A stretch of DNA of 64,000 nt from Pontibacter aquaedesilientis. Its GTDB lineage: Bacteria > Bacteroidota > Bacteroidia > Cytophagales > Hymenobacteraceae. The DNA lies in assembly GCF_014773225.1 (NCBI RefSeq), contig NZ_JACXAJ010000005.1, forward strand, positions 1-64,000, in the 5' to 3' direction. This document shows, one piece after another, positions 1 through 8,369 of the stretch (positions are counted from its first letter, which is position 1; each line of letters begins with the position of its first letter). A program made the position numbers and the translations under genes. Under the pieces are notes generated by a model. The model was not told the DNA's origin. It did no database searches and saw only the letters and a list, made by a program, of their open reading frames with translations.

Positions 1-240
1 TTTTCAAGCTCCGAAGAGCTAATGTGTCCGTTCGACCCCGGCCTTTTCCTTTTTAATTCTCTTGAATTGACGCGGTGGGTGACTCTGCAGTCACACCCGC
101 GCGGATGTACCTATCTTGTTTTTTCTTTTCTGTCTCAACAATCTCTCAAAGAACTTTCGGAAGACTTCCTCTTCCAGTAGCGCCCCAACTTCCTGGGGCC
201 TGTCTTGCTTGCGCTCCCGTGCCGAGCGCTCCTCGTTTTC
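1..240 (-). other. Probable 5' leader of an rRNA operon running out of the window
   Basis: No coding gene is credible here. Read on the minus strand, this is the stretch between the last promoter of a tandem array (247-277) and the window edge. It contains a perfect 5-bp hairpin at 7-20 whose minus-strand loop is a UUCG tetraloop closed by C-G, and a longer imperfect hairpin at about 72-101. Stable hairpins and strong tandem promoters are typical of the leader upstream of 16S rRNA. The 16S gene itself is not in the window, so the assignment is inference. Confidence 0.5.
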
Positions 241-246
241 GGTGTG

Positions 247-277
247 CAAAGGTCGGAAAACAATTCCGAATCCACAA
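247..277 (-). promoter_or_regulatory. Tandem promoter P1 (closest to window edge)
   Basis: On the minus strand TTG is followed after 20 nt by GACCTTTG, one mismatch from the Bacteroidota -7 consensus TAnnTTTG. It is the last of five similarly built promoters, all pointing left. Confidence 0.55.
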
Positions 278-375
278 GCAAAATCTCAATCTTTTTTTCT
301 CTTTCCTCTCAACCCTTCCGGCCGATCGGCACTCTGTTTCTCTCGCCCCGGAAACCTTCGTTTCGGAGCGGGCTG

Positions 376-405
376 CAAAGGTAAGAAGCTTTTTCGAATT
401 TGCAA
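376..405 (-). promoter_or_regulatory. Tandem promoter P2
   Basis: Minus strand TTG, exactly 19 nt, then TACCTTTG: a full match to the Bacteroidota -33/-7 promoter. The flanks (GCTGCAAAGGTAAGAAG on the plus strand) are repeated at P3. Confidence 0.7.
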
Positions 406-486
406 CAACTTTCAAAAACTTTTTTCCCTTTTCCTTCCGGCCTGTGTTACCAGGCGCTCCAGGACGCCTCCTTGTGAGGCGGGGTG

Positions 487-516
487 CAAAGGTAAGAAGA
501 GTTTTTCAATCCGCAA
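487..516 (-). promoter_or_regulatory. Tandem promoter P3
   Basis: Minus strand TTG, 19 nt, TACCTTTG. It lies 111 bp from P2 in an otherwise diverged repeat unit that keeps the promoter core and a T-rich, pyrimidine-rich plus strand. Confidence 0.7.
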
Positions 517-599
517 CAACCTCTTCAGACTTTTTTTCCTTTTCTTTTCGGCCTGCGTGAGCGGCCTTTCCGGAATCCCCTTCCTCTCGAAGCGGGGTG

Positions 600-629
600 C
601 AAAGGTAAGCAGCTTTTCTCAATCTGCAA
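600..629 (-). promoter_or_regulatory. Tandem promoter P4
   Basis: Minus strand TTG, 19 nt, TACCTTTG, 113 bp from P3. Full match to the Bacteroidota promoter consensus. Confidence 0.7.
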
Positions 630-749
630 GCCCTCGGCGAAAGTTTTTTTCTCAGTCTTTCTTTCCGACGTTTGCCCGTTGAGCCAGCCGCCGCGGGCCG
701 CCCTGCCGGCTGGCCCGTTCCCCCCTCCGGCTTGTCCGGGTTGGGAGTG

Positions 750-779
750 CAAAGGTCTCAAAAATCCCCGAAACCGCAA
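750..779 (-). promoter_or_regulatory. Tandem promoter P5 (most distal)
   Basis: Minus strand TTG, 19 nt, GACCTTTG, 150 bp from P4. One mismatch in the -7 element, as in P1. Between 780 and 1045 I see no gene or clear signal. Confidence 0.55.
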
Positions 780-1045
780 GGGCTGACCCCGAACTTTGGC
801 CCCGGACACCGGGCGGTTCCGCTTAACTATCTGAGTTGCACTGGGAATATTTGCAAAAAAACTTTCCGGTTTTCAAGATGATCTTATTGTCTCTAAGCTT
901 TTGCCTATTGAAAGTAATAGTTCGAAGTGTTCTCTTCATCCATTCCCATACTTTTTATCTTGCGACATAATGGCAATGTCTTATTATATTCTCCTAGTTT
1001 CGGTTTAATAATTTGTATTTAGTATTCCGTTCCACCCAAATAAAT

Positions 1046-1078
1046 AAAGGGCTTTACCCATAATAGGTAAAGCCCTTT
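1046..1078 (-). terminator. Terminator of the RSH-fur-STAS-purA operon
   Basis: A 13-bp perfect stem (AAAGGGCTTTACC / GGTAAAGCCCTTT) with a 7-nt loop, followed on the minus strand by an AT-rich stretch. It lies about 30 bp downstream of the purA stop. Confidence 0.85.
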
Positions 1079-1106
1079 AGCTTTAGAAACAGATTGGTTA
1101 TCTTAT

Positions 1107-2384
1107 CTATATCTTATCTCTTCTTAGAGTACTCTTTCGATCTGGTCCTACGGAAGCTATTGTTATCGGAACCTGTAGATGCTCTTCCAGGAAAGTCATA
1201 TAATTATTAAATGCTTCTGGCAATGCTTCTACAGTCTCAATTTGATTTAAGTCAACTTTCCAACCTGGTAGCTCCACATAGATTGGCTCTATAGTTACCG
1301 CATCTAGTGAGTGAGGTAATTGATCTGTTATCTCTCCTGTAGGTAACTTATAGTGTGTACATACCTTGATCGTATCGAACTCAGTTAGCACATCTGCCTT
1401 CATCATATTAAGCTGCGTCACACCATTCAACATAATGGAGTACTTCAAGCTTGGTAAGTCTACCCAACCACATCGGCGAGGGCGCCCTGTTGTCGAGCCG
1501 AATTCATTACCCGCTTTTCTGATCTGCTCCCCTACTTCATCTAGTAACTCAGTTGGGAATGGTCCGCTTCCTACACGAGTACAGTATGCCTTGAAGATGC
1601 CGTATACCTCCCCTATATGCTGTGGCGCAACACCCAAGCCGGTACAGGCTCCTGCTACAAGTGTAGTCGAAGACGTCACAAACGGATAGGTTCCGAAATC
1701 TACATCAAGTAATGAACCTTGGGCTCCTTCTGCTAATATGCGTTTGCCATTTTTCAAAGCCTCATTAATCATGTACTCGCTGTCTACTAGCTTTAAGGTA
1801 CGCAAGTAGTCCACTGCCTCGAAGAATGATTGCTCTTGGTCCCCCAGGTCCAGCGTTTTACCATAAAACTCCACTGTTTTGCGATGTCGCTCTACTAGCT
1901 TGTTGTATCTGTCCTGAAAATTATCTGCCAGTATATCACCAACTCGCAGTCCGACTCTACCGATTTTGTCCTGATAGGTTGGTCCTATACCTTTTAAGGT
2001 AGAGCCGATCTTCCCAGTACCCAGTGCCTCTTCAGACACTTTGTCTAATATTTTGTGAGAAGGAAGGATAAGTGCTGCCTTTTTGGAAACGAAAAGGTTT
2101 TTGGTTGCGTCTACTCCGCGATCCTGTAATTTCTGCATTTCGATGCGGAACACAATAGGATCCAGCACTACGCCATTACCAATGATGTTTTGAATAGTAG
2201 GATGGAAAATGCCAGATGGGATCTGGTGCAACACGTGCTTTGTTCCTTCAAACTCGAGTGTGTGGCCTGCGTTAGGACCGCCCTGGAAACGGGCAACAAT
2301 GTCATAGGTAGGTGCCAGTACGTCGACGATTTTGCCTTTGCCTTCGTCGCCCCACTGCAGACCTATTAATATGTCAACTGCCAT
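1107..2384 (-). CDS. purA: Adenylosuccinate synthetase
   Basis: Joins IMP and aspartate using GTP to form adenylosuccinate, the committed step from IMP to AMP, in the cytoplasm. The N-terminus carries the family P-loop-like motif GLQWGDEGKGKIVD (residues about 8-21), followed by GGPNAGHT, and the middle holds EGAQGSLLDVDFGTYPFVTSS. At 425 residues it is full length for the family, ending in the usual SVGPDR region. It is the last gene of a minus-strand run after RSH, a Fur-family regulator and a STAS protein, only 7 bp from the STAS stop, and is followed by a strong terminator. PurA enzymes are known to be inhibited by (p)ppGpp, so sharing a transcript with the (p)ppGpp synthetase is functionally suggestive. 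Confidence 0.97.
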   Translation of the reverse strand: MAVDILIGLQWGDEGKGKIVDVLAPTYDIVARFQGGPNAGHTLEFEGTKHVLHQIPSGIFHPTIQNIIGNGVVLDPIVFRIEMQKLQDRGVDATKNLFVSKKAALILPSHKILDKVSEEALGTGKIGSTLKGIGPTYQDKIGRVGLRVGDILADNFQDRYNKLVERHRKTVEFYGKTLDLGDQEQSFFEAVDYLRTLKLVDSEYMINEALKNGKRILAEGAQGSLLDVDFGTYPFVTSSTTLVAGACTGLGVAPQHIGEVYGIFKAYCTRVGSGPFPTELLDEVGEQIRKAGNEFGSTTGRPRRCGWVDLPSLKYSIMLNGVTQLNMMKADVLTEFDTIKVCTHYKLPTGEITDQLPHSLDAVTIEPIYVELPGWKVDLNQIETVEALPEAFNNYMTFLEEHLQVPITIASVGPDRKSTLRRDKI

Positions 2385-2391
2385 TTATACT

Positions 2392-2742
2392 TTAGTAAAT
2401 TGATTCCTTTAAGAATTGAGCTGCGAAGTTATCATTTTCTGCGATGGTAAAAATGGCATTGAGCTTCGTAACGATCAAAAGTTTGCGAATGTGATCAGAA
2501 GGTTTGATGAGCACCAGCTCTCCCCCCCTGTTTCTGAACTTGGTGAGCAACGAAACCAACACACCCATGCCACTGCTATCCATGAAGCGGACATTGGACA
2601 AGTCCACAGCACACAATAGTATTTTCCCCTCCACTTGCTCCTCAGCAACGGCCATTAAATTCTGCGTATCAGGGCCGGCGATCAAATCTCCCTCCAGCCT
2701 GATAAACAGGACATCATCCTTCAGTTCTGTCTGATACTTCAT
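2392..2742 (-). CDS. STAS-domain protein, anti-anti-sigma factor type
   Basis: A stand-alone STAS domain resembling SpoIIAA/RsbV, which bind anti-sigma kinases when unphosphorylated. The conserved phosphorylation loop [12 protein letters not shown] is present, in which the first Ser of the pair is the usual phospho-acceptor. The frame opens at 2790, but the Met at 2742 ([10 protein letters not shown]) fits the family start best and shortens the overlap with the upstream Fur-family gene to 29 bp; the longer start would give 132 residues instead of 116. No cognate kinase, phosphatase or sigma factor gene is in the window, so the partner is unknown. Translation is probably coupled to the regulator upstream. 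Confidence 0.8.
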   Translation of the reverse strand: MKYQTELKDDVLFIRLEGDLIAGPDTQNLMAVAEEQVEGKILLCAVDLSNVRFMDSSGMGVLVSLLTKFRNRGGELVLIKPSDHIRKLLIVTKLNAIFTIAENDNFAAQFLKESIY

Positions 2743-3214
2743 GCTGTTGTTCGGTTGCTTTTTTGGCGCGGCAATCACCGCATACTCCATATAGGTTTAG
2801 GGAATGGTGCAAGATATGAAAATTTAAAAGGTCGCCCACCATTGTCTGTATATTATGAATGCGCGGATCGCAAAACTCCACCACTTTATGGCATTCTGTA
2901 CAGATGACGTGGTCGTGTTGACGGTAACCATAGGATTTCTCGTACTGCGCCAGATTACGGCCAAACTGATGCTTGCTCACCAGATCATTCTCCACCAGCA
3001 AATCCAGAGTATTGTATACCGTAGCCCTGCTCACGCGGTAGTTTTTATTCTTCATGCTGATGTAAAGTGACTCTACATCGAAGTGCCCCGAACGGGAATA
3101 GATCTCTTCTAGGATAGCGTAGCGTTCCGGTGTCTTGCGCAGGCCTTTGCTCTCCAGATAGGCTGTGAATATTTTTTTTACTTCCTCTATTCTATTTTTC
3201 TGGTCTATCGCCAT
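2714..3214 (-). CDS. Fur-family transcriptional regulator
   Basis: A metal-responsive repressor of the Fur/Zur/PerR family. The winged-helix part is visible at the N-terminus ([16 protein letters not shown], then [12 protein letters not shown], the recognition helix region), and the dimerisation half carries the structural zinc motifs CTEC and CGDC. The HDHVICTEC segment is typical. At 166 residues it is slightly longer than average. The sequence alone does not tell iron, zinc or peroxide specificity. It sits 31 bp after the RSH gene, overlaps the STAS gene at its 3' end, and is probably part of the RSH-to-purA operon. Confidence 0.93.
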   Translation of the reverse strand: MAIDQKNRIEEVKKIFTAYLESKGLRKTPERYAILEEIYSRSGHFDVESLYISMKNKNYRVSRATVYNTLDLLVENDLVSKHQFGRNLAQYEKSYGYRQHDHVICTECHKVVEFCDPRIHNIQTMVGDLLNFHILHHSLNLYGVCGDCRAKKATEQQHEVSDRTEG

Positions 3215-3245
3215 GTCTGCTCCTTATATATATAGGTATAGCTGC

Positions 3246-5489
3246 CTAGTCAAAACGCTCAACAGTCAGCACACCACTTACTTTGCCCATACGCTGGATC
3301 AATTTGTCCAGGTGGCCGGTATCATTTACAAAAACCATAATGTTACCCTCAAAGATTCCATCATGCGAATCGATCGTGATAGAGCGCATGTTCACGCGCA
3401 GACTATTTGATATGATTCGGGTCAGGTCGTTTACTAGGCCAACGCGGTCTGTACCTTTAATGCGTATACCTGCCAAGAAGGCCAACTCTTTCTGATCTGT
3501 CCACTTCGCCTTTATAATCCGGTTACCGTAGTTCGACATCAGCTCTATACCTTTCTTGCAATTGGTGCGGTGAATTTCGATACCATCTCCTTCGGTTTCA
3601 AAGCCAAACACTTCGTCGCCAGGTATAGGGTTACAGCAAGAGGCCACTTTATACGCCATGTTAGAGGTGTTCTCCCCTATTACCAGCATGTCAGAGTTCA
3701 CACCCCGTAATTTCTGAACTTCCCGATCGAAGGATTTAGGCTCCAACATGGAAGCGCCCCGTTCGGCCTGCGCCGTAAAGATCACCTCTTTTATATTTTT
3801 GATGTCGATGTGCCCGGTGGCAATGCGGTAATGCAGGTCCTGCACGGTAGGCACATTGAAGAAAGCCAGCAACTTGTTTAGGTTTCCTTGTGTCTCCGGC
3901 ACCTTCAGGTAGGACATGCGTCGCTCCAACATCACCTTCCCCTGCTCCGATTTGTTTTTACGCTCCTCCCGCAGGTATTCTTTAATGCGTGATCTTGCTT
4001 TGGAGGTTACCACATAGTCCAGCCACTCTTCGTTCGGTTTCTGCTTTTGCGAAGTAAGAATCTCTACCTGGTCTCCGTTACGAAGCCTGAAGCTCAGCGG
4101 CACCAGTTTCTGGTTAACCTTCGCACCAAGGCATTGCAGGCCAATGTGTGAATGAATCTCAAAAGCAAAGTCCAGGGCAGTGGCCCGATCCGGCAGGATG
4201 AGCAATTCGCCTTTAGGGGTAAAGACAAACACTTCCTCCACAAACAAATTTTTCCGGAACTCGTCCATGAACTCCAGGGCGTTGGCTGTATTATTCTCCA
4301 GCATATCACGCACCTTGTTGATCCAGAGTTCCAGACCAGACTCTCCGCCAGTGCCATCGCTCTTATACTTCCAGTGGGCGGCATAACCACGCTCGGCAAT
4401 TTCGTCCATACGCTTGGTGCGTATCTGCACCTCCACCCACTGACCAGACTTACTCATCACGGTCGTATGAAGTGACTCATACCCGTTGGCTTTCGGGGTG
4501 TTTACCCAGTCGCGGAGGCGATCCGGGTTCGGCTGGTAGAAGTCCGTTATGATAGAGTATACCTGCCAGCAAGCTGCCTTCTCATATTCCAGGGGCACGT
4601 CCAGTGTGATGCGGATGGCAAACAGGTCGTATATTTCCTCGAACGTGATGTTCTGTTTCTTTATCTTCTTTAATATAGAGTAAATAGACTTCGGCCTACC
4701 CTTTATATTGAATTTGAAACCATGCTGACGCAGCTCCTCCTCTATCGGTGTGATAAAATCCTTGATAAACTTACCCCGGGCAGTTCGTGTCTGCCTTATT
4801 TTGTTGGAGATGTCCTTGTAGGTTTCAGTATCGGTATACTTCAGGTATAGGTCTTCCAACTCCGACTTAATGGCATATAGCCCCAAACGATGGGCCAAGG
4901 GCGCATACAGGTACATGGTCTCCGAAGCAATCTTGAGCTGCTTGTGGCGCGGCATACTGTCGAGGGTACGCATGTTGTGCAGACGGTCGGCCAGCTTTAC
5001 GAGGATTACCCGCACGTCGTCTGACAGTGTGAGCAGCATCTTCCGGAAGTTTTCGGCCTGTTGCGAGGTACCATAATCGAACACCCCGGAGATTTTGGTG
5101 AGCCCCTCGATAATACGGGCTACGCTGGAACCGAACTCACGCTCGATCTCATCGACCTCCATGGCGGTATCTTCCACCACATCGTGCAGCAGCGCTGCCA
5201 CGATGGAGGTCGTTCCAAGGCCAATTTCCTCCACTGCGATCTGGGCAACGGCAAGCGGGTGTAGTATGTAAGGCTCTCCGGACTTACGGCGCATGTCTTT
5301 GTGCGCTTCCACGGAGGTATTAAAGGCTTTCTTGATTATCTTGGCATCATTGTCCTTCAAAAAAGGCTTTGCATGCCGGAGTAATCTGCGATAGTGTCGT
5401 AAGATCTCTTTGCGTTCTGCTTCCGGATCGATCATATCAATTTGTAAGCTAGGGGTCATTGCGTTCAGGCCCTGTGAGCCTGCAACCAT
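3246..5489 (-). CDS. rsh: Bifunctional (p)ppGpp synthetase/hydrolase (RSH)
   Basis: Makes and degrades the alarmone (p)ppGpp in the stringent response. Domains in order: HD hydrolase with the catalytic HDVVEDT near residue 102, the RelA/SpoT synthetase domain near 260-370, a TGS domain near 410-470 (FVFTPKGELLILPD), a helical/CC region including VASCCNPIPGDEVFG, and a C-terminal ACT domain. The intact HD motif argues for a SpoT/Rel-type bifunctional enzyme rather than a RelA-only synthetase. The start could be the Met at 5489, 5459 or 5435; the family begins close to EAERKEIL. It is the first gene of the operon with fur, STAS and purA. Confidence 0.96.
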   Translation of the reverse strand: MVAGSQGLNAMTPSLQIDMIDPEAERKEILRHYRRLLRHAKPFLKDNDAKIIKKAFNTSVEAHKDMRRKSGEPYILHPLAVAQIAVEEIGLGTTSIVAALLHDVVEDTAMEVDEIEREFGSSVARIIEGLTKISGVFDYGTSQQAENFRKMLLTLSDDVRVILVKLADRLHNMRTLDSMPRHKQLKIASETMYLYAPLAHRLGLYAIKSELEDLYLKYTDTETYKDISNKIRQTRTARGKFIKDFITPIEEELRQHGFKFNIKGRPKSIYSILKKIKKQNITFEEIYDLFAIRITLDVPLEYEKAACWQVYSIITDFYQPNPDRLRDWVNTPKANGYESLHTTVMSKSGQWVEVQIRTKRMDEIAERGYAAHWKYKSDGTGGESGLELWINKVRDMLENNTANALEFMDEFRKNLFVEEVFVFTPKGELLILPDRATALDFAFEIHSHIGLQCLGAKVNQKLVPLSFRLRNGDQVEILTSQKQKPNEEWLDYVVTSKARSRIKEYLREERKNKSEQGKVMLERRMSYLKVPETQGNLNKLLAFFNVPTVQDLHYRIATGHIDIKNIKEVIFTAQAERGASMLEPKSFDREVQKLRGVNSDMLVIGENTSNMAYKVASCCNPIPGDEVFGFETEGDGIEIHRTNCKKGIELMSNYGNRIIKAKWTDQKELAFLAGIRIKGTDRVGLVNDLTRIISNSLRVNMRSITIDSHDGIFEGNIMVFVNDTGHLDKLIQRMGKVSGVLTVERFD

Positions 5490-5539
5490 ACCTATGCTAC
5501 TCTTTATAAGTATAAGTTGGGTAGTGGCAGTTTAAGTTT

Positions 5540-5574
5540 CAAATATAAGTGAATATACGCTTCCATACACACAA
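5540..5574 (-). promoter_or_regulatory. Candidate promoter of the RSH operon
   Basis: Minus-strand -7 element TATATTTG (5540-5547) matches TAnnTTTG exactly. The nearest TTG lies 24 nt upstream, a little longer than the usual 19, so only the -7 part is convincing. The implied leader to the first Met is about 45 nt. Confidence 0.5.
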
Positions 5575-5680
5575 TGCACCACGATTCATGCAATTAATTG
5601 ATACTTAAACAGTAAGCGAACACATACCTGTTTCACAAACCCAAAATCGAAAAATAATCTGTTTTTTTTAGGCCCTGCTA

Positions 5681-5710
5681 TTGTTTTTAAAAATAGCGTG
5701 TGTAAATTTG
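5681..5710 (+). promoter_or_regulatory. Promoter of tRNA-Leu
   Basis: TTG (5681-5683), exactly 19 nt, then TAAATTTG (5703-5710). Full match to the Bacteroidota consensus, with the tRNA beginning 27 nt downstream. Confidence 0.8.
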
Positions 5711-5736
5711 CACCATCATTACAGACAAGCACACAT

Positions 5737-5818
5737 GCGGATGTGGCGAAATTGGTAGACGCACTAGACTTAGGATCTAGCGCTGCGAGGCATGGGGGTT
5801 CGAGTCCCTCCATCCGCA
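5737..5818 (+). tRNA. tRNA-Leu (anticodon UAG)
   Basis: An 82-nt class II tRNA. The acceptor arms GCGGATG and CATCCGC pair perfectly with discriminator A; the anticodon stem CTAGA/TCTAG encloses the loop CTTAGGA giving anticodon UAG; there is a variable arm and the T-loop GTTCGAGTC. CCA is not encoded. It has its own promoter and a terminator, and lies upstream of tig. Confidence 0.97.
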
Positions 5819-5826
5819 CACAAACG

Positions 5827-5861
5827 AAACCCTCAACAGCCCATGTTGGGGGTTTGTTTTT
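5827..5861 (+). terminator. Terminator after tRNA-Leu
   Basis: A 12-bp stem (5827-5838 with 5844-5855, one G-T pair), 5-nt loop, followed by GTTTTTT. It separates the tRNA from tig, so tig may be expressed partly by read-through. Confidence 0.75.
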
Positions 5862-5895
5862 ACTAGATGTATCATCATTAAAATTATTGTAAGCC

Positions 5896-7218
5896 TTGAA
5901 TATTACATTAAATCAAACCGACGGCACTAACGCGCAACTCAAGGTAGTTCTGGAAGAGTCAGACTATGCTCCAAAGGTTGATCAGCAAGTAAAAGAGTTC
6001 AGCAAGAAAGCCCAGATCAAAGGCTTCAGACCTGGTAAAGTGCCTGCCGGCCTTATCAAAAAGATGTATGGCAAGAGCATAATGGTTGAGGCGATCAACA
6101 AACTCCTGCAGGAGGCGATCTCCAAATATATCAAGGACAACGACGTGAAACTACTGGGCGAGCCGCTTCCGGAGCCAAGCCAGGACGCGATCGATTGGGA
6201 CAACCAGAAAGATTTCGAATTTACTTACGCTGTTGGCTTACTGCCTGCCTTCAACCTTCCGCTTGACAAAAGCGTAGAGGGATACACTATTGATGTAGAC
6301 CAGGCTACGATCGACGAGGCTTACGAAAACCTGAAGCGCCAGTTTGGCAAGACCACTAATCCGGAAACTTCTGAAGAAGGTGACTTCATTTACGGTGACC
6401 TAAAGCAGGTAGACGGTGAGTTTGAGTCTAAAACACTTATCCCGACCAACCGTATAGTTGCAGGCAAAGAGCAATTCATAGGTGTTAAAGCCGATGATAT
6501 CATCCGCTTTGATATCCGTAAGGCTTTTGGCGATGACAACGCTGCCCTGGCACACGTTACAGGCTTGAGCAAAGAAGTTGTTGCAGATCTGAATGGCGAA
6601 TTTGAGTTTACAGTTGAGAAAATCAACCGCACGGAGGCTGCTGAGCTGAACCAAGAGCTTTTTGACAAGCTGTTCGGGAAGGATGAGGTTAAGACCGAAG
6701 AGGAGTTCGACGCCAAGATCCGTGAGACGATCAAAGAAAATTACGACCGTGAGGCAGATAACCTGCTGAGCCGCAACATTATCGATACTCTTGTTGACAA
6801 TGTAGACGTAGAACTTCCTAACGAGTTCTTCAAGCGTTGGCTACAGGTGACCAACGAAGGTCGCTTGACAGCTGAGCAGATCGAGGAAAACTTCGACAAG
6901 TACCTGAAGGAGCTTAAGTGGTCTATGATCAAAAACAAGGTTGTAGAAGAGCACGAGTTGAAGGTTACAAACGAAGAGGTTGTAAACGCTACCAAAGAGA
7001 AAATGCTGGCTCAGTTTAACATGCCAGAAGTACCAGAGGAATTGGCGGAGAGCATGAACAACTATGCCAACCAATACTTGAGCCAGGACAACGGCCGTAA
7101 CTACATCAATGAGTACGAGCAACTGCTGGCCGAGAAGGTGCTCGCTAAACTTAAGGAAAAGATGACTGTTGTAGAGAAAAGCATCTCTGCAGAGGACTTC
7201 AAAAACATGTCGTTCTAG
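5896..7218 (+). CDS. tig: Trigger factor, ribosome-associated chaperone
   Basis: Binds the ribosome near the peptide exit and shields nascent chains; also a peptidyl-prolyl isomerase in many bacteria. The N-terminal ribosome-binding signature is present (KGFRPGKVPAGLIKKMYGKS, residues about 43-62), followed by a diverged FKBP-like middle part and a long helical C-terminal part. 440 residues is normal. The start is TTG at 5896 giving MNITLNQTDG, which matches the family N-terminus; no ATG lies closer that keeps the conserved beginning. The clpP and clpX genes follow, the classic tig-clpP-clpX order linking folding and proteolysis. A strong terminator follows tig. Confidence 0.95.
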   Translation: MNITLNQTDGTNAQLKVVLEESDYAPKVDQQVKEFSKKAQIKGFRPGKVPAGLIKKMYGKSIMVEAINKLLQEAISKYIKDNDVKLLGEPLPEPSQDAIDWDNQKDFEFTYAVGLLPAFNLPLDKSVEGYTIDVDQATIDEAYENLKRQFGKTTNPETSEEGDFIYGDLKQVDGEFESKTLIPTNRIVAGKEQFIGVKADDIIRFDIRKAFGDDNAALAHVTGLSKEVVADLNGEFEFTVEKINRTEAAELNQELFDKLFGKDEVKTEEEFDAKIRETIKENYDREADNLLSRNIIDTLVDNVDVELPNEFFKRWLQVTNEGRLTAEQIEENFDKYLKELKWSMIKNKVVEEHELKVTNEEVVNATKEKMLAQFNMPEVPEELAESMNNYANQYLSQDNGRNYINEYEQLLAEKVLAKLKEKMTVVEKSISAEDFKNMSF

Positions 7219-7241
7219 AAACGCATAAATAATATTTAAGC

Positions 7242-7274
7242 AAAAAAGTCCTTTATTTTTTAAAGGACTTTTTT
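7242..7274 (+). terminator. Terminator after tig
   Basis: Stem AAAAAAGTCCTTTA / TAAAGGACTTTTTT with a short T-rich loop and a T run on the 3' side. Right after it TATTTTTG (7274-7281) could serve as the -7 element for clpP, though no TTG sits at the expected distance. Confidence 0.85.
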
Positions 7275-7304
7275 ATTTTTGACCAAACCGTAAATCTAAA
7301 CAAG

Positions 7305-8006
7305 ATGATGTTTAACAAAGACGAGTTCCGGAAATTTGCCGTAAAGGGCCAAGGTATGAGTGGCCTGGGCGTAGATCAATATATCAGTCATGTAGAAGGC
7401 CGGGCGATGCATACCATTGAGAGTATGACCCGTTCTGTAATTGAGGAGCGCCCTACGAATTTCCGTGAGATTGACGTATTCTCACGCCTGATCATGGATA
7501 GAATCATTTTCCTGGGCACTCAGGTAGATGATTTTATCGCCAACATTATCACAGCCCAGCTGCTGTTCCTAGAGTCTGCCGACGCCAAGAAGGACATACT
7601 ACTCTATATCAATAGCCCAGGTGGTTCAGTATATGCTGGCTTGGGTATTTATGACACCATGCAGTATGTGAATCCGGATGTGGCCACCATCTGTACTGGC
7701 CTTGCCGCTTCAATGGGTGCCGTACTTTTGGCAGGTGGAGCTAAGAACAAGCGCTCTGCCCTACCGCATGCCCGCGTGATGATTCACCAGCCAATGGGTG
7801 GTACACAGGGACAGGCTTCTGATATCGAGATCACCGCGCGTGAAATCCTGAAGCTGAAGAAGGAACTTTATGAAATTCTGGCTGAGCACTCCGGCAAATC
7901 ATATCAGGACATTTACGATAACTCTGACCGTGACTACTGGATGAAAGCCGAAGAAGCAAAAGAGTACGGCCTGATCGATGAAGTATTGCACCGCAAGAAA
8001 GAGTAA
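7305..8006 (+). CDS. clpP: ATP-dependent Clp protease proteolytic subunit
   Basis: Serine peptidase that forms the tetradecameric barrel fed by ClpX. The catalytic serine lies in [11 protein letters not shown], the histidine in HARVMIHQP, and the third residue is the aspartate of the downstream DRDYWM segment. The oxyanion-loop region [10 protein letters not shown] is intact. The 233 residues include an N-terminal extension of about 30 residues before the conserved core, possibly a propeptide. The start is one of two consecutive ATG codons at 7305/7308. It lies between tig and clpX, but both borders carry terminators, so it is probably its own transcription unit. Confidence 0.97.
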   Translation: MMFNKDEFRKFAVKGQGMSGLGVDQYISHVEGRAMHTIESMTRSVIEERPTNFREIDVFSRLIMDRIIFLGTQVDDFIANIITAQLLFLESADAKKDILLYINSPGGSVYAGLGIYDTMQYVNPDVATICTGLAASMGAVLLAGGAKNKRSALPHARVMIHQPMGGTQGQASDIEITAREILKLKKELYEILAEHSGKSYQDIYDNSDRDYWMKAEEAKEYGLIDEVLHRKKE

Positions 8007-8044
8007 GTAACTGATAATCAACGGGCACTTGTCGCTCTATCAAC

Positions 8045-8076
8045 AAAACCCGCATCAGCTAACTGGTGCGGGTTTT
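8045..8076 (+). terminator. Terminator after clpP
   Basis: 12-bp stem (AAAACCCGCATC / GGTGCGGGTTTT, one T-G pair) with an 8-nt loop, 39 bp downstream of the stop. Confidence 0.85.
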
Positions 8077-8369
8077 GCTATTAATTTAAATGTAAAAAAT
8101 TGCACCATAACCACTTCGGTGTTCGTAAGATAAAATTTGTGCAAAAATTTATCAACAGTACGCTGTGGAAACACCATCATTGCAAGATATTGATAATCAG
8201 TTATTTAAATTAAAATAAACGAATAGCAATTTTTTAATTTATGGTTACTTTTTATAACCATATCAACATTAGTGCGCTGAAAATAATACATCAATAAAGT
8301 TTCAATTTTGTACCTTTGCTTTTGTATAAGATCAATTGAGAGTCTTAGAATCTTCTGAACAAACTTTTT
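8077..8369 (+). promoter_or_regulatory. AT-rich clpX upstream region with a -7-like element
   Basis: No gene is visible. TACCTTTG at 8311-8318 matches the Bacteroidota -7 consensus and would give a leader of about 45 nt for clpX, but I find no TTG at the normal distance upstream. The remainder is plain AT-rich sequence. Confidence 0.4.

Noticed and set aside
75-881. Overlapping open frames of 60-190 codons on both strands
   Set aside because: Low-complexity Phe/Ser/Arg-rich translations from pyrimidine-rich repeats that contain tandem promoters; no family, no ribosome site, several frames open at once.
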